Source: CAZAQB01 sp964487155
GTDB lineage: Bacteria > Pseudomonadota > Gammaproteobacteria > Nitrococcales > Nitrococcaceae
Assembly (NCBI GenBank): GCA_964487155.1
Contig: CAZAQB010000059.1
Location: forward strand, 1-19,366
Reading direction: 5' to 3'
Length of the DNA: 19,366 nt
A program made the position numbers and the translations under genes. Shown here piece after piece: positions 11,862 through 19,316 of the stretch (positions within the stretch are counted from its first letter, which is position 1; the number at the start of each line of letters is the position of its first letter). The notes beneath the pieces are model-generated. The model searched no databases. It saw only the letters and a program-made list of their open reading frames with translations, and had not been told where the DNA came from.

Positions 11862-12623
11862 TCAGGTCTTGCGCAGCAGCTCCCGCTGCAGGGCTGCCAC
11901 CAGCCGGGTCAGGCGCTGGCGTTCGCGGGGCTCGATGCGGTGGAACTGGGCGCCGAACAGCCGTCGCCGCTGCACTTTCTCTTCCTGCTCCCAGCGCAGC
12001 TCCAGCTCGCCCCGGAACTCGTCGTGCCCGCGCAGCTTGATGCGAAAGCGGTAGGCCCGGCCGGGGGTCAGGCCGGCGTCCCTGGCCACATAGCCGCCGA
12101 TGCCTCCCTCGGAGAGGTCCACCAGGGTGGCCCGGAGGGCCTGTTCGGTGTCCGGGTCCTCGATCTCCACCGCTTCCTGGAGGGTGCGGCGCACGGGGAC
12201 GCGCACCTGGCGGCGGCGCTGGTGGTAGTAGACCTCGGCGGGCAGGCGGGCGACGTAGAAGTGGATGCCGTTGTCGGAACCCAGCTCCAGCACCTCGGTG
12301 TCGAAGCGGGTTTCCACGCCGTGGGCAGCGCAGATGACGCGCAATGGGACGCCCACCCGCACCAGTTCGTGGCCTTCCACGGGGTTGAGTTCGTCCAGGA
12401 TCAGCCGGCCGGCGGCGGTGTCCACCTCCAGCAGGAGGCTGCGGCACTCCAGCCGGCGCTGGGCCAGGCGCACCGTCAGCAGCGAGCGCTCGTCTTTCAG
12501 GCGCCGCAATACGGCGGCGATCTGGCCGGGATTGGTGAGATAGCGCTCGGCGTCGTCGTGGGGCCTGACGTCTTCGCGCTGCTGTGGTTCAGGCGCGAGT
12601 TCGGAGCTGGCTCCACTGGCCAT
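11862..12623 (-). CDS. ycgR: Flagellar brake protein, PilZ domain (YcgR)
   Basis: The 253-residue protein has the YcgR N-terminal domain (about 25-130; NPGQIAAVLRRLKDERSLLT at 31-50) and a PilZ domain (about 133-250). The c-di-GMP-binding signatures are RRQVR (137-141, RxxxR) and DLSEGG (169-174, DxSxxG), both intact. YcgR with bound c-di-GMP acts at the flagellar motor to slow swimming and bias turning. The start is supported by GGAGGA seven bases upstream, and gives a 35-base overlap with the end of flgN. It is last in the flgM-flgN-ycgR set, so it is likely expressed from the FliA promoter ahead of flgM. Confidence 0.93.
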   Translation of the reverse strand: MASGASSELAPEPQQREDVRPHDDAERYLTNPGQIAAVLRRLKDERSLLTVRLAQRRLECRSLLLEVDTAAGRLILDELNPVEGHELVRVGVPLRVICAAHGVETRFDTEVLELGSDNGIHFYVARLPAEVYYHQRRRQVRVPVRRTLQEAVEIEDPDTEQALRATLVDLSEGGIGGYVARDAGLTPGRAYRFRIKLRGHDEFRGELELRWEQEEKVQRRRLFGAQFHRIEPRERQRLTRLVAALQRELLRKT

Positions 12624-13056
12624 GCTGCTGTCCTCCGTCCCGTGTATAGATTGCCGGGGCGGCTGGCATGCCGGTGACGCCCCTGAGCACTTCCAGGTCC
12701 CGGCGGGTGCCCTCCAGGCTCTGGCGGATCACCGCGCCGTTGCCCTCGTTCAGCAGGCGCAGATCGGCGAGCTCCGCGCCCAGTTGCCGCCAGCTGGCCC
12801 CCAGCTCCGGGTGGTCGGCGAGCGGCCGGGGGTCGGTGCCCAGGCCGGCGGCGGCCTGCAGCTCCTGGCGCGACTGCTCCAGGGCCTCCAGCCGGCGCAG
12901 GCGGTCCAGCTTTTCCGGCGCCAGCGCCGCCAGGGCCTCGGCGTCGCGCCGGGAGAGGAGTTCGCGCTCCTCCTCCAGGATGTGACGCAGCGAGGCCGCG
13001 GCCTCCAGGGCTGCCTCCAGCAGCCGGCGCAGGGGGTCGAGATCGGCGTCGGCCAT
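12589..13056 (-). CDS. flgN: Flagellar export chaperone FlgN
   Basis: The 155-residue protein is almost entirely helical, with LRRLLEAALEAAASLRHILE, EERELLSRRDAEALAALAPE and KLDRLRRLEALEQSRQEL. This is the FlgN-family pattern of a long antiparallel coiled coil. FlgN keeps the hook-filament junction proteins FlgK and FlgL export-ready in the cytosol. Only three bases separate the flgM stop from this ATG, and flgM-flgN adjacency is characteristic, so the assignment leans on both fold and context. The C-terminal 35 bases overlap the next gene, ycgR. The C-terminus (from about residue 132) is polar and probably disordered. Confidence 0.9.
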   Translation of the reverse strand: MADADLDPLRRLLEAALEAAASLRHILEEERELLSRRDAEALAALAPEKLDRLRRLEALEQSRQELQAAAGLGTDPRPLADHPELGASWRQLGAELADLRLLNEGNGAVIRQSLEGTRRDLEVLRGVTGMPAAPAIYTRDGGQQHGQWSQLRTRA

Positions 13057-13059
13057 GGC

Positions 13060-13368
13060 TCAGCGGTTCAGCAGCTGTTCGAGCTCGATGAACTTGCTGG
13101 CCACCCGGTCGGCGTCCACCGGATACTCCCCGGCGGCGATGCGCTCCTTGATGGATTCCACCTTGGCGCGGTCCACCTCGGGGGTGTTGGCGATGGCCTC
13201 GCGAACGGCCTGCAGGCGCCCGGAGGTCTCCGGGCTGCCGTCACGGTGCACGTTCTTCTCGCCGGCCACGGCCGGCGCGTCTTCCGGCTTGGCCACCCGC
13301 GACTGGCTGCCCAGCTCGCCGAGCTTGGACCCCGGAATGTGCGGTCGGTTGTCGATGGGGTTGCTCAT
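13060..13368 (-). CDS. flgM: Anti-sigma-28 factor FlgM
   Basis: The 102-residue protein has the disordered N-terminal half (SNPIDNRPHIPGSK) and the FliA-binding helical C-terminal half typical of FlgM: RLQAVREAIANTPEVDRAKV, ESIKERIAAGEYPVDADRVA and SKFIELEQLL. FlgM holds FliA inactive until the hook is finished, then is exported. The ATG at 13368 is preferred over an upstream in-frame TTG at 13383 because it has GGAG at a usable distance and matches the family N-terminus. A FliA promoter lies about 80 bases upstream, giving the usual negative feedback loop in which FlgM is made by the sigma factor it inhibits. Confidence 0.95.
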   Translation of the reverse strand: MSNPIDNRPHIPGSKLGELGSQSRVAKPEDAPAVAGEKNVHRDGSPETSGRLQAVREAIANTPEVDRAKVESIKERIAAGEYPVDADRVASKFIELEQLLNR

Positions 13369-13444
13369 GGTCCTGTTCTCCAATTCACGGCGGCAGGGCC
13401 GTTCAGAAACCTGACTTTAATTGTGTACCCCGTCCCTGCTGATG

Positions 13445-13471
13445 CTATCGGCGGAGTTGCGGCGGTCTTTA
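13445..13471 (-). promoter_or_regulatory. FliA (sigma-28) promoter of flgM-flgN-ycgR
   Basis: The minus strand reads TAAA (13471-13468), a 15-bp spacer, then GCCGATAG (13452-13445). The enterobacterial consensus is TAAA-N15-GCCGATAA, so seven of eight -10 positions match with exact spacing. It sits between the flgA stop and the flgM start. Confidence 0.9.
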
Positions 13472-13524
13472 GCCCCCCGGACGACAAAATTTCGACGCGC
13501 CGATAAACCGACACCGCGGTGGGC

Positions 13525-14235
13525 TCAATCCCCCACCCGGACCCGGTCGCGCCCCACCACCCGGGCCTCCACCCGGCGTCCGGAGGCGCTGTTGCGCACC
13601 GCCACGATCTCGCCGCGGGCGCCGTCCTCCAGGGCCACGCCGGTCATGGTAACGCGCCCGCCGCCGAAGCCGGCCTCCAGCCGCAGGGCGCGGCCGCGCT
13701 CCACCAGCGTTGCCCGCGCCAGGTCGGCGGGCGCCACCGCCTCGCCGGGGCTGAGGGTGCGGGCCGCCATCAGGCCCAGCAGCTCGGCGGGCTGGGCGAA
13801 GGCCCGGCCCGGCGCCCGGTCCGCCGGCAGCTTGACGACTTCCAGGTCGGCGCCGGTCAGGGGGCGGCCGCGGGGCACCGTGCGGGCCGCCACCACCACC
13901 GCCACCCGGCGCTCCACCGATACCGGGACATACAGCTTCCAGGGCCGGGGCTGCGTGCAGCGCACGCCCACGGTCAGGCGGCTGGCGCGGGCGTCCGGCC
14001 GGCCGACGTTGAAGGTCTCCAGCGCTGTGGCGCAGGCCGCCAGGCGCAGGCGGCGGTCCAGGGGGGCCGCCGCCACCTCCGCAGCGTCGCTGGCGGTGAG
14101 CCGGGCCGCGTGTTCCCCGGCGGCGGCTCGCACCGCCTCCAGGGACTGCAACGCCGGCTCCGCCGCGGCCGGCGCGGTGGCGACGAGCAGCGCAATGGCG
14201 GCCAGCCGCCACAGCCCTGTCTGCTTGCCCTGCAT
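13525..14235 (-). CDS. flgA: Flagellar P-ring assembly chaperone FlgA
   Basis: The 236-residue protein starts with a signal peptide (MQGKQTGLWRLAAIALLVAT, then APAAAEP with probable cleavage after AAA), consistent with the periplasmic P-ring chaperone. The mature part has the N-terminal FlgA domain with two cysteines in LRLAACATAL and VGVRCTQPRPWKLYVPV. The SAF-like C-terminal domain follows (VPRGRPLTGADLEVV, LSPGEAVAPADLARATLVER, VTMTGVALEDGARGEIVAVR, VEARVVGRDRVRV). Length and domain order are normal. It lies divergent to cheV, with its own -24/-12 promoter, and is separated from flgM by a FliA promoter, so its control is distinct from flgM's. Confidence 0.95.
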   Translation of the reverse strand: MQGKQTGLWRLAAIALLVATAPAAAEPALQSLEAVRAAAGEHAARLTASDAAEVAAAPLDRRLRLAACATALETFNVGRPDARASRLTVGVRCTQPRPWKLYVPVSVERRVAVVVAARTVPRGRPLTGADLEVVKLPADRAPGRAFAQPAELLGLMAARTLSPGEAVAPADLARATLVERGRALRLEAGFGGGRVTMTGVALEDGARGEIVAVRNSASGRRVEARVVGRDRVRVGD

Positions 14236-14272
14236 GGTGAGACTCCCGCCCGTGTCTGGTCACCGGATGGAC

Positions 14273-14288
14273 TGCAGGATCAATGCCA
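14273..14288 (-). promoter_or_regulatory. Sigma-54 promoter of flgA
   Basis: The minus strand reads TGGCATTGATCCTGCA with the invariant GG (14287-14286) and GC (14275-14274) separated by exactly ten bases. The predicted start would lie about 25 bases before the flgA ATG. Confidence 0.75.
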
Positions 14289-14333
14289 GGACGCGACGGC
14301 CCGGTGCTCCCTGGACCCGGTGCCGCCTTCCGG

Positions 14334-14360
14334 TAAAGACATGCGCGTCCGGGCCGATAC
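14334..14360 (+). promoter_or_regulatory. FliA (sigma-28) promoter of cheV-cheR
   Basis: TAAA (14334-14337), a 15-bp spacer and GCCGATAC (14353-14360) match the FliA consensus at all but the last position. It lies about 60 bases before the cheV ATG. Confidence 0.9.
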
Positions 14361-14421
14361 ACACAAATGGAGGGGCCGCGTCCGGTGGCCCGCCAAGCAC
14401 AGGCTGAGGGGGCTGTCGAAC

Positions 14422-15354
14422 ATGTCCGAGATTCTCCACGCAGTGGATCAGCGCACCCGCATGGCGGGCAAGAACCGCATGGAGCTGCTGACCTTCTATC
14501 TCAACGGCCAGCAGCGTTTCGGCATCAACGTGTTCAAGGTGCGCGAGGTGATCCCGCGGCCGCGGCTGGTGAGGCTGCCCCACAGCCACCCCATGGTCTG
14601 CGGCATCGCCCACATCCGCGGCATGACGGTGCCGGTGCTGGATCTCTCCAGCGCCACCGGCGGCCCGCCGATCCAGGACCAGGAGCACGCCTCGGTAATC
14701 GTCACCGAGTACAACCGCTCGGTGCAGGGCTTCCTGGTAGGCGGCGTGGACCGCATCGTCAACCTCAACTGGCAGGAGATCCTGCCGCCCCCGAGCCAGG
14801 TGGCCTCCGCCGGCTACCTCACCGCCGTGGCCCGGGTGGAGGGCGCCATGGTGCAGATCCTGGACGTGGAAAAGGTGCTGCACGAGGTGAACGTGGCCGG
14901 CGGCGTCGACCCGGAGGCCCGCTTCGAGAGGGAGGTGCCGGCGGCGCCCCAACCCCGGGGCTCGCATGTGCTGGTGGTGGATGACTCCAGCGTGGCCCGC
15001 AAGCAGATCCGCCGGGCTCTGGAGCACTCCGGCTTCGAGGTGTCCCTGGCCAGTGACGGCGAGGAGGCCCTGGCCCTGCTGCAGCGCTGGAGCACCGAGC
15101 CGGACTCGCCCCTGCCGAACACCGTGATGGTGGTCTCGGACATCGAGATGCCGCGCATGGACGGTTACACCCTGACTACAGCGATCCGCGCGGACGAGCG
15201 CCTCAAGGGCCTGGTCATCATGCTGCACACGTCTCTGAGCGGGGTGTTCAACGAGGACATGGTCAAGCGAGTGGGAGCGGACGAGTTCCTGCCCAAGTTC
15301 CTGCCCGAGGAGCTCTGCGAGCGGGTGCTGGCCCACTGCAAGGACGCGGCGTGA
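14422..15354 (+). CDS. cheV: Chemotaxis coupling protein CheV
   Basis: The 310-residue protein is a CheW domain (about 20-160) joined to a receiver domain (about 182-308). The CheW part shows ELLTFYLNGQQRFGINVFKV (21-40) and AHIRGMTVPVLDL (63-75). The receiver has the acidic pair D187-D188, the phospho-acceptor D240 in VVSDIEMPRMDGY, T270 in MLHTSLS and K292 in LPKF. CheV couples chemoreceptors to CheA, and its phosphorylation aids adaptation. The frame is open far upstream (to 13519), but the ATG at 14422 matches the family and has GAGGGGG nine bases before it. The cheV-cheR order ahead of flgB is that of pseudomonads. Confidence 0.96.
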   Translation: MSEILHAVDQRTRMAGKNRMELLTFYLNGQQRFGINVFKVREVIPRPRLVRLPHSHPMVCGIAHIRGMTVPVLDLSSATGGPPIQDQEHASVIVTEYNRSVQGFLVGGVDRIVNLNWQEILPPPSQVASAGYLTAVARVEGAMVQILDVEKVLHEVNVAGGVDPEARFEREVPAAPQPRGSHVLVVDDSSVARKQIRRALEHSGFEVSLASDGEEALALLQRWSTEPDSPLPNTVMVVSDIEMPRMDGYTLTTAIRADERLKGLVIMLHTSLSGVFNEDMVKRVGADEFLPKFLPEELCERVLAHCKDAA

Positions 15355-15478
15355 GCCGGCCGGCGCCGGTCGCCGGGGGACGGAGGCGGGTGTGAGCCAT
15401 CGCCGCAGACCCGAGGTGGCGCTGGGCGCCGCCGTGCCGCTGCTGGTGCCCGCGCGCACGCAGAATGGATCCAGGACC

Positions 15479-16309
15479 ATGCCCTCACCGGTGATCCGCG
15501 ACCAGGACTATGCCGAGTTCCGCCGCCTGCTGGAGGAGATCTGCGGGATCGTCCTGGGCGACAACAAGCAGTACCTGGTCAGCAGCCGCCTGGGGCCGCT
15601 GCTGGCCCGGGAGCACTTCACCACCCTGGGCGAGCTCCTGGCCCGGCTGCGCGAGCCCGGCTCCGCGGCGCTGCGGATCGAGGTGGTGGACGCCATGACC
15701 ACCAACGAGACCCAGTGGTTTCGGGACAGCCAGCCGTTCCAGGCACTGGACCAGCACGTGCTCCCCGAACTGGCCGCCCGCGGCGGCGGCCGCACGGTCT
15801 CCGTCTGGTCGGCGGGCTGCTCGTCCGGCCAGGAGGCCTACTCCATCGCCATGCTGATCCAGGAGCACAAGGAGCGCGGCCGGCTGGCCGACGGCCGGGT
15901 GCTGGCCACCGATATCTCGCCGCGGATGATCGAGCGGGGCCGGGCGGCGGTGTACGGAGCGTCGGAAATCCGGCGCGGCCTCGACCCGGAACGCCAGCGC
16001 CGGCATTTTACCGTCGTCGAAGAGGGCCAGTGGCAGGTGCTGCCGGCGGTGGCCCGCCGGGTCAGCTTCCGCGAGCACAACCTGCTGGATTCCAGCACGC
16101 TGCTCGGCCGCTTTGACCTGGTGTTCTGCCGCAACGTGCTGATCTACTTCTCCCTGCCCGCCCGGGCGGAGATCCTGGGGCGCATGGCCCAGGCGCTGAA
16201 TCCGGGCGGCTACCTGTTCATCGGCTCCTCCGAGGCCCTGCCGCGCGGCCTGGAGCAGCTGGAGCTGGTGCGCCTGGGCGGGGCCACCGCCTACCGGCGC
16301 AAGGGCTGA
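15479..16309 (+). CDS. cheR: Chemotaxis protein methyltransferase CheR
   Basis: The 276-residue protein methylates glutamates of chemoreceptors using SAM. The N-terminal helical domain contains FRRLLEEICGIVLGDNKQYL followed by VSSRL. MTTNETQWFRDSQPF is the CheR hallmark. SAM-binding motifs are VWSAGCSSGQEAYSIAM and VLATDISPRMIERGR, and FDLVFCRNVLIYFS is motif IV. The ATG at 15479 gives the normal length of about 275 residues but has a poor ribosome site (AGGA two bases upstream). A GTG at 15392 in the same frame has GGAGG at good spacing and would add 29 non-conserved residues; it remains a possible true start. Confidence 0.95.
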   Translation: MPSPVIRDQDYAEFRRLLEEICGIVLGDNKQYLVSSRLGPLLAREHFTTLGELLARLREPGSAALRIEVVDAMTTNETQWFRDSQPFQALDQHVLPELAARGGGRTVSVWSAGCSSGQEAYSIAMLIQEHKERGRLADGRVLATDISPRMIERGRAAVYGASEIRRGLDPERQRRHFTVVEEGQWQVLPAVARRVSFREHNLLDSSTLLGRFDLVFCRNVLIYFSLPARAEILGRMAQALNPGGYLFIGSSEALPRGLEQLELVRLGGATAYRRKG

Positions 16310-16337
16310 AATCTCAGCACAACGCCTCCGAAGCCGC

Positions 16338-16368
16338 GTAGGGTGGGCAGAGCGAAGCGAAGCCCACC
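16338..16368 (+). repeat. REP-like palindrome, family A (copy 4)
   Basis: A GTAG head is followed by GGTGGGC / GCCCACC around AGAGCGAAGCGAA. It is paired in inverse orientation with 16491-16521. Confidence 0.85.
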
Positions 16369-16382
16369 ACGGGCGGTTAAAA

Positions 16383-16403
16383 GGACTGAGGACTGCGGAC
16401 TGA
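16383..16403 (+). repeat. GGACTGA heptamer array (3 units)
   Basis: The units are GGACTGA, GGACTGC, GGACTGA, preceded by AAAA as at 1097-1100. The array is inverted relative to 16444-16478. Confidence 0.8.
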
Positions 16404-16443
16404 GTTGAACAGGGGGCTTGACCGACACCGGGGTCGGGACACG

Positions 16444-16478
16444 CTCAGTCCTCAGTCCTCAGTCCTCAGTCCTCAGTC
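16444..16478 (-). repeat. Heptamer array, opposite sense (5 perfect units)
   Basis: CTCAGTC is repeated five times without change; on the minus strand this is the GGACTGA-type repeat. Perfect short tandem units of this kind are prone to slippage. Confidence 0.88.
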
Positions 16479-16490
16479 CCACGCGAAGAC

Positions 16491-16521
16491 GGTGGGCTTC
16501 GCTGCGCTCTGCCCACCCTAC
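16491..16521 (-). repeat. REP-like palindrome, family A (copy 5)
   Basis: On the minus strand a GTAG head precedes GGTGGGC / GCCCACC, with loop AGAGCGCAGCGAA (one change from the other copies). Confidence 0.85.
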
Positions 16522-16555
16522 GCGGGCTCCGGCCCGGCGCCGCTGACGGCCCTCT

Positions 16556-16571
16556 TGGCATCAGATTTGCA
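16556..16571 (+). promoter_or_regulatory. Sigma-54 promoter of flgBCDE
   Basis: TTGGCATCAGATTTGCA contains GG (16557-16558) and GC (16569-16570) exactly ten bases apart, and TTTGC matches the -12 element well. It lies 40 bases before the flgB ATG, as expected for a FleQ-type activated rod/hook operon; the activator is inferred. Confidence 0.88.
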
Positions 16572-16610
16572 ACTGCTTCCGGCAAGCGGATTGCCTTGCG
16601 GAGGCGTGCC

Positions 16611-16997
16611 ATGAACAACCCCATGGACAAATCATTCGCCCTGCCGGCGGCGGCGTTGCGTGTCCATGACCAGCGCGCGCGGCTGGTGGCGGAGAACATC
16701 GCCAACGCCGACACCCCCAGCTACAAGGCGCGGGATCTGGACTTCCGGGCCGCCCTGCGCGAAGCGGGCGGAGGCGAACTGCGTTCCACCAACGCCCGCC
16801 ACCTGCAGGCGCCCGCAGCGGTGGGTTCCGCCCGGGTGCAGTACCGGGTGCCCGACAGCCCGTCCCTGGACGGCAATACCGTGGAGACCCAGGCCGAGCA
16901 GGCCCGCTTCGCGGAGAACACCGTGCGCTACCAGGCCGCCCTGAACTTCCTGGGCGGGCGCATCCAGGGCCTGATCGGCGCCATCAAGGGAGAGTAA
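16611..16997 (+). CDS. flgB: Flagellar proximal rod protein FlgB
   Basis: The 128-residue protein forms part of the proximal rod in the periplasm and is exported by the flagellar type III system without a cleaved signal. The rod/hook signature is NIANADTPSYKARDLDFRAA (about 29-48), and the C-terminal helix is NTVRYQAALNFLGGRIQGLI. Length is normal for FlgB. The ATG is supported by GGAGG six bases upstream; an in-frame upstream ATG at 16596 is less well placed. It is the first gene of the flgB-C-D-E operon, behind a -24/-12 promoter, and flgC follows after five bases. Confidence 0.95.
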   Translation: MNNPMDKSFALPAAALRVHDQRARLVAENIANADTPSYKARDLDFRAALREAGGGELRSTNARHLQAPAAVGSARVQYRVPDSPSLDGNTVETQAEQARFAENTVRYQAALNFLGGRIQGLIGAIKGE

Positions 16998-17002
16998 TCG
17001 CG

Positions 17003-17419
17003 ATGTCCCTGTTCAACGTCTTCGATGTCGCCGGCTCGGGCATGAGCGCCCAGTCGCTGCGGCTCAACCTCACCAGCAGCAACCTGGCCAACGCCGAGAG
17101 CGTGGCCGGCACGCCGGAGGACGCCTACAAGGGGCGCCACCCGGTATTTGCCGCCCAGCTCAAGGCCGCCCAGGCCGGCGGCGCCGGCGGTGTCGGGGTG
17201 GCGGTACGCGGGGTGGTGGAGGACCAGGCCCCGGCCCAGGCCCTGCACCAGCCGGGGCACCCGCTGGCGGACGCCGAGGGCTATGTGTACCGCTCCAACG
17301 TCAATGTGGTGGAGGAGATGGTGGACATGATCTCGGCCTCCCGCTCCTACCAGAACAATGTCGAAATCATGAATACATCCAAGGACCTGATGCTGCAGAC
17401 CCTGCGGCTGGGTCGCTGA
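17003..17419 (+). CDS. flgC: Flagellar proximal rod protein FlgC
   Basis: The 138-residue protein is a proximal rod subunit. It begins MSLFNVFDVAGSGMSAQSLR, continues with the rod signature SSNLANAESVAGTPEDAYKG and PVFAA, and ends in the conserved FlgC tail (SNVNVVEEMVDMISASRSYQ, NNVEIMNTSKDLMLQTLRLG). The middle (about 52-85) is Ala/Gly-rich and variable. GGGAGAG lies upstream of the ATG. It sits tightly between flgB and flgD and is co-transcribed with them. Confidence 0.96.
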   Translation: MSLFNVFDVAGSGMSAQSLRLNLTSSNLANAESVAGTPEDAYKGRHPVFAAQLKAAQAGGAGGVGVAVRGVVEDQAPAQALHQPGHPLADAEGYVYRSNVNVVEEMVDMISASRSYQNNVEIMNTSKDLMLQTLRLGR

Positions 17420-17438
17420 CCGGGGAGGCCCATCGAGT

Positions 17439-18095
17439 ATGGACATCACCAGCATCGGCGCCGCCGCGGGCAGCGCGCCCCGGGAGCGCGACAGCAGCAA
17501 CCTGGGCCAGGAGGATTTCCTCAAGCTCATGACCACCCAGCTGCGCAACCAGGACCCCATGAGCCCGATGGAGAACGGCGAGTTCATGACCCAGATCGCC
17601 CAGTTCACCACCGCCTCGGGCATCGGCGAGCTGCAGTCGTCCTTCGCCGCGTTCCAGCAGGACATGAAGGGCGACCAGGCGCTGCGGGCCTCCACCCTGG
17701 TGAACCGGGACGTGCTGGTGGAATCCAGCCAGGTTCAATTAGGGGAGAGCGGTGGGGTGGACGCCGTGGTGCCGCTGCCCGGGGCCGTGCCCGGGCTCAC
17801 CGTGAGCGTTACCGATGCCGCCGGCCAGGTGGTGCGCCGCCTGGAACTGGGCCGCCAGCCGGCCGGCGAGGCGGCGGTGTCCTGGGACGGGCGCAACGCC
17901 GCAGGCGAACGCCTGCCGCCGGGGCGTTATTCGATCACGGCCACCGCCGGCAGCGGTGAGCAGAGTCTCTCTCTGCCCACCCTGGTGGCGGCCCGGGTGG
18001 AGAGCGTGGCGCTCTCCGGAGGCGGCGAGCCGCCGCGCCTGTCCCTGGCCGGTCTGGGCGAGGTTAGCCTCGCCGCCGTGCGCAGGATCCAGTGA
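17439..18095 (+). CDS. flgD: Flagellar hook cap protein FlgD
   Basis: The 218-residue protein caps the growing hook and is removed when the hook is complete. The N-terminal FlgD signature is LGQEDFLKLMTTQLRNQDPM followed by SPMENGEFMTQIAQF. The C-terminal part has the FlgD Ig-like fold with GLTVSVTDAAGQVVRRLELG and VSWDGRNAAGERLPPGRYSI, and a second small beta domain. Length is usual. GGGGAGG precedes the ATG at somewhat long spacing. It lies between flgC and flgE, 19 and 18 bases away. Confidence 0.95.
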   Translation: MDITSIGAAAGSAPRERDSSNLGQEDFLKLMTTQLRNQDPMSPMENGEFMTQIAQFTTASGIGELQSSFAAFQQDMKGDQALRASTLVNRDVLVESSQVQLGESGGVDAVVPLPGAVPGLTVSVTDAAGQVVRRLELGRQPAGEAAVSWDGRNAAGERLPPGRYSITATAGSGEQSLSLPTLVAARVESVALSGGGEPPRLSLAGLGEVSLAAVRRIQ

Positions 18096-18113
18096 CCCGA
18101 GGGGGATAGAACC

Positions 18114-19316
18114 ATGTCATTCGAGACTGCACTCACCGGTCTGAACGCCGCGTCCGCCGAGCTGGACGTCACCGGCAACAACATTGCCAACGCCGGCACC
18201 GTGGGCTTCAAGGGGTCACGGGCGGAGTTCGCCGATATCTTCGCCTCCAGCGGCCTGGGGGTGACCCAGAACGCCGTCGGCCAGGGGGTGCGGCTGGCCA
18301 ACGTGGCCCAGCAGTTCACCCAGGGCCAGTTCAACTTCACCGGCAATTCCCTGGATCTGGCGGTGAACGGCAACGGCTTCTTTCGCATGTCGGACAACGG
18401 CGAGGCGGTCTACAGCCGCAACGGCGCGTTTCAGCTGGATCGGGACGGCTTCATCGTCAACGCCCAGAACCAGCGCCTGAACGGCTTTCTCGCCAGCCCC
18501 ACCGGCACCGTCGGCGGTGCGGTGGGCGAGCTGCAGGTGAATGTCGGCAATGTGCCGCCCCAGGCCACCAGCAGCGTGGCGGTATCCGCGAACCTGGACT
18601 CCGGGGCCGCCGATCTCTCGGGGGTGGCCTTCGACCGCAACGATCCCGACACCTACAACTTCTCCACCTCCACCACGGTGTTCGACAGCCAGGGCCAGGA
18701 CCACGTGGGCACGCTGTACTTCCGCAACGTGGGCACCAACCAGTGGGAAATGCGCATGGAGGCCAACGGCCAGGTGCAGGGGCCCACGGTGTTCGACTTC
18801 GACGCCAACGGCAATTTCAACTCGGTGATCAGCGGCGCACCGCCGTTCGGCTTCACCACCCCCAGTGCCGCGCCGCTGAACATCGACGTGGATTTCGCGA
18901 GCCTCACCCAGTTCGGGGCGCCCTTCGACGTCAAGAACCTGTCCCAGGACGGCTTCGCCGCCGGGCAGTTCTCCAACCTCAGCGTGGAGGGCGACGGCCG
19001 CATCTTCGCCCGCTTCACCAACGGCCAGTCCCAGACCCTGGGGCAGGTAATCCTGGCCCGCTTCCCCAGCGCCGAGAACCTGCAGCAGGTGGGGGACACC
19101 AGCTGGGTGGAGACCTTCGGCTCCGGCAACCCGGTGCTGGCCGCGCCCGGCTCCTCGGGTCTCGGCAACCTGGAGGCCGGCGCCCTGGAGCAGTCCAACG
19201 TCAATCTCACCGAGCAGCTGGTGCAGATGATCACCGCCCAGCGCAACTTCTCCGCCAACTCCCAGATGATCTCCACCCAGGATCAGATCACCCAGGAGAT
19301 CATCAACATCCGCTAG
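18114..19316 (+). CDS. flgE: Flagellar hook protein FlgE
   Basis: The 400-residue protein is the hook subunit. The N-terminal rod/hook motif is MSFETALTGLNAASAELDVT followed by GNNIANAGTVGFK. The FlgE D1/D2 region follows (LDLAVNGNGFFRM, YSRNGAFQLDRDGFIVN). The conserved C-terminus is GALEQSNVNLTEQLVQMITA then QRNFSANSQMISTQDQI, ending QEIINIR, so the protein is complete. A GAGGGGG ribosome site precedes the ATG. The TAG stop (19314-19316) is part of the CTAG that starts a fold-back element, so the insertion abuts or supplies the stop without shortening the protein. flgF would be expected beyond the window. Confidence 0.96.
   Translation: MSFETALTGLNAASAELDVTGNNIANAGTVGFKGSRAEFADIFASSGLGVTQNAVGQGVRLANVAQQFTQGQFNFTGNSLDLAVNGNGFFRMSDNGEAVYSRNGAFQLDRDGFIVNAQNQRLNGFLASPTGTVGGAVGELQVNVGNVPPQATSSVAVSANLDSGAADLSGVAFDRNDPDTYNFSTSTTVFDSQGQDHVGTLYFRNVGTNQWEMRMEANGQVQGPTVFDFDANGNFNSVISGAPPFGFTTPSAAPLNIDVDFASLTQFGAPFDVKNLSQDGFAAGQFSNLSVEGDGRIFARFTNGQSQTLGQVILARFPSAENLQQVGDTSWVETFGSGNPVLAAPGSSGLGNLEAGALEQSNVNLTEQLVQMITAQRNFSANSQMISTQDQITQEIINIR

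Larger units (their letters stand above)
16310..16555. other. Repeat-filled interval between cheR and the flgB promoter
   Basis: No gene is supported. The order is a family A palindrome (+), three GGACTGA-type heptamers, a 40-base spacer containing CCGAC-ACCGG-GGTCGG, five heptamers in the opposite sense, and a family A palindrome (-). The whole is a large inverted repeat directly upstream of the flgB control region. Confidence 0.75.

Noticed and set aside
13499..13506. GCCGATAA on the plus strand as another FliA promoter
   Set aside because: No TAAA-like -35 occurs 15 bases upstream and it would direct transcription antisense into flgA.
13519..14421. Upstream extension of the cheV frame
   Set aside because: The extension is antisense to flgA and lacks conserved sequence; CheV starts at 14422 by family length and ribosome site.
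16383..16478. Tandem repeats as a CRISPR array
   Set aside because: Units are 7 bases long, contiguous and without spacers; no cas gene is present.
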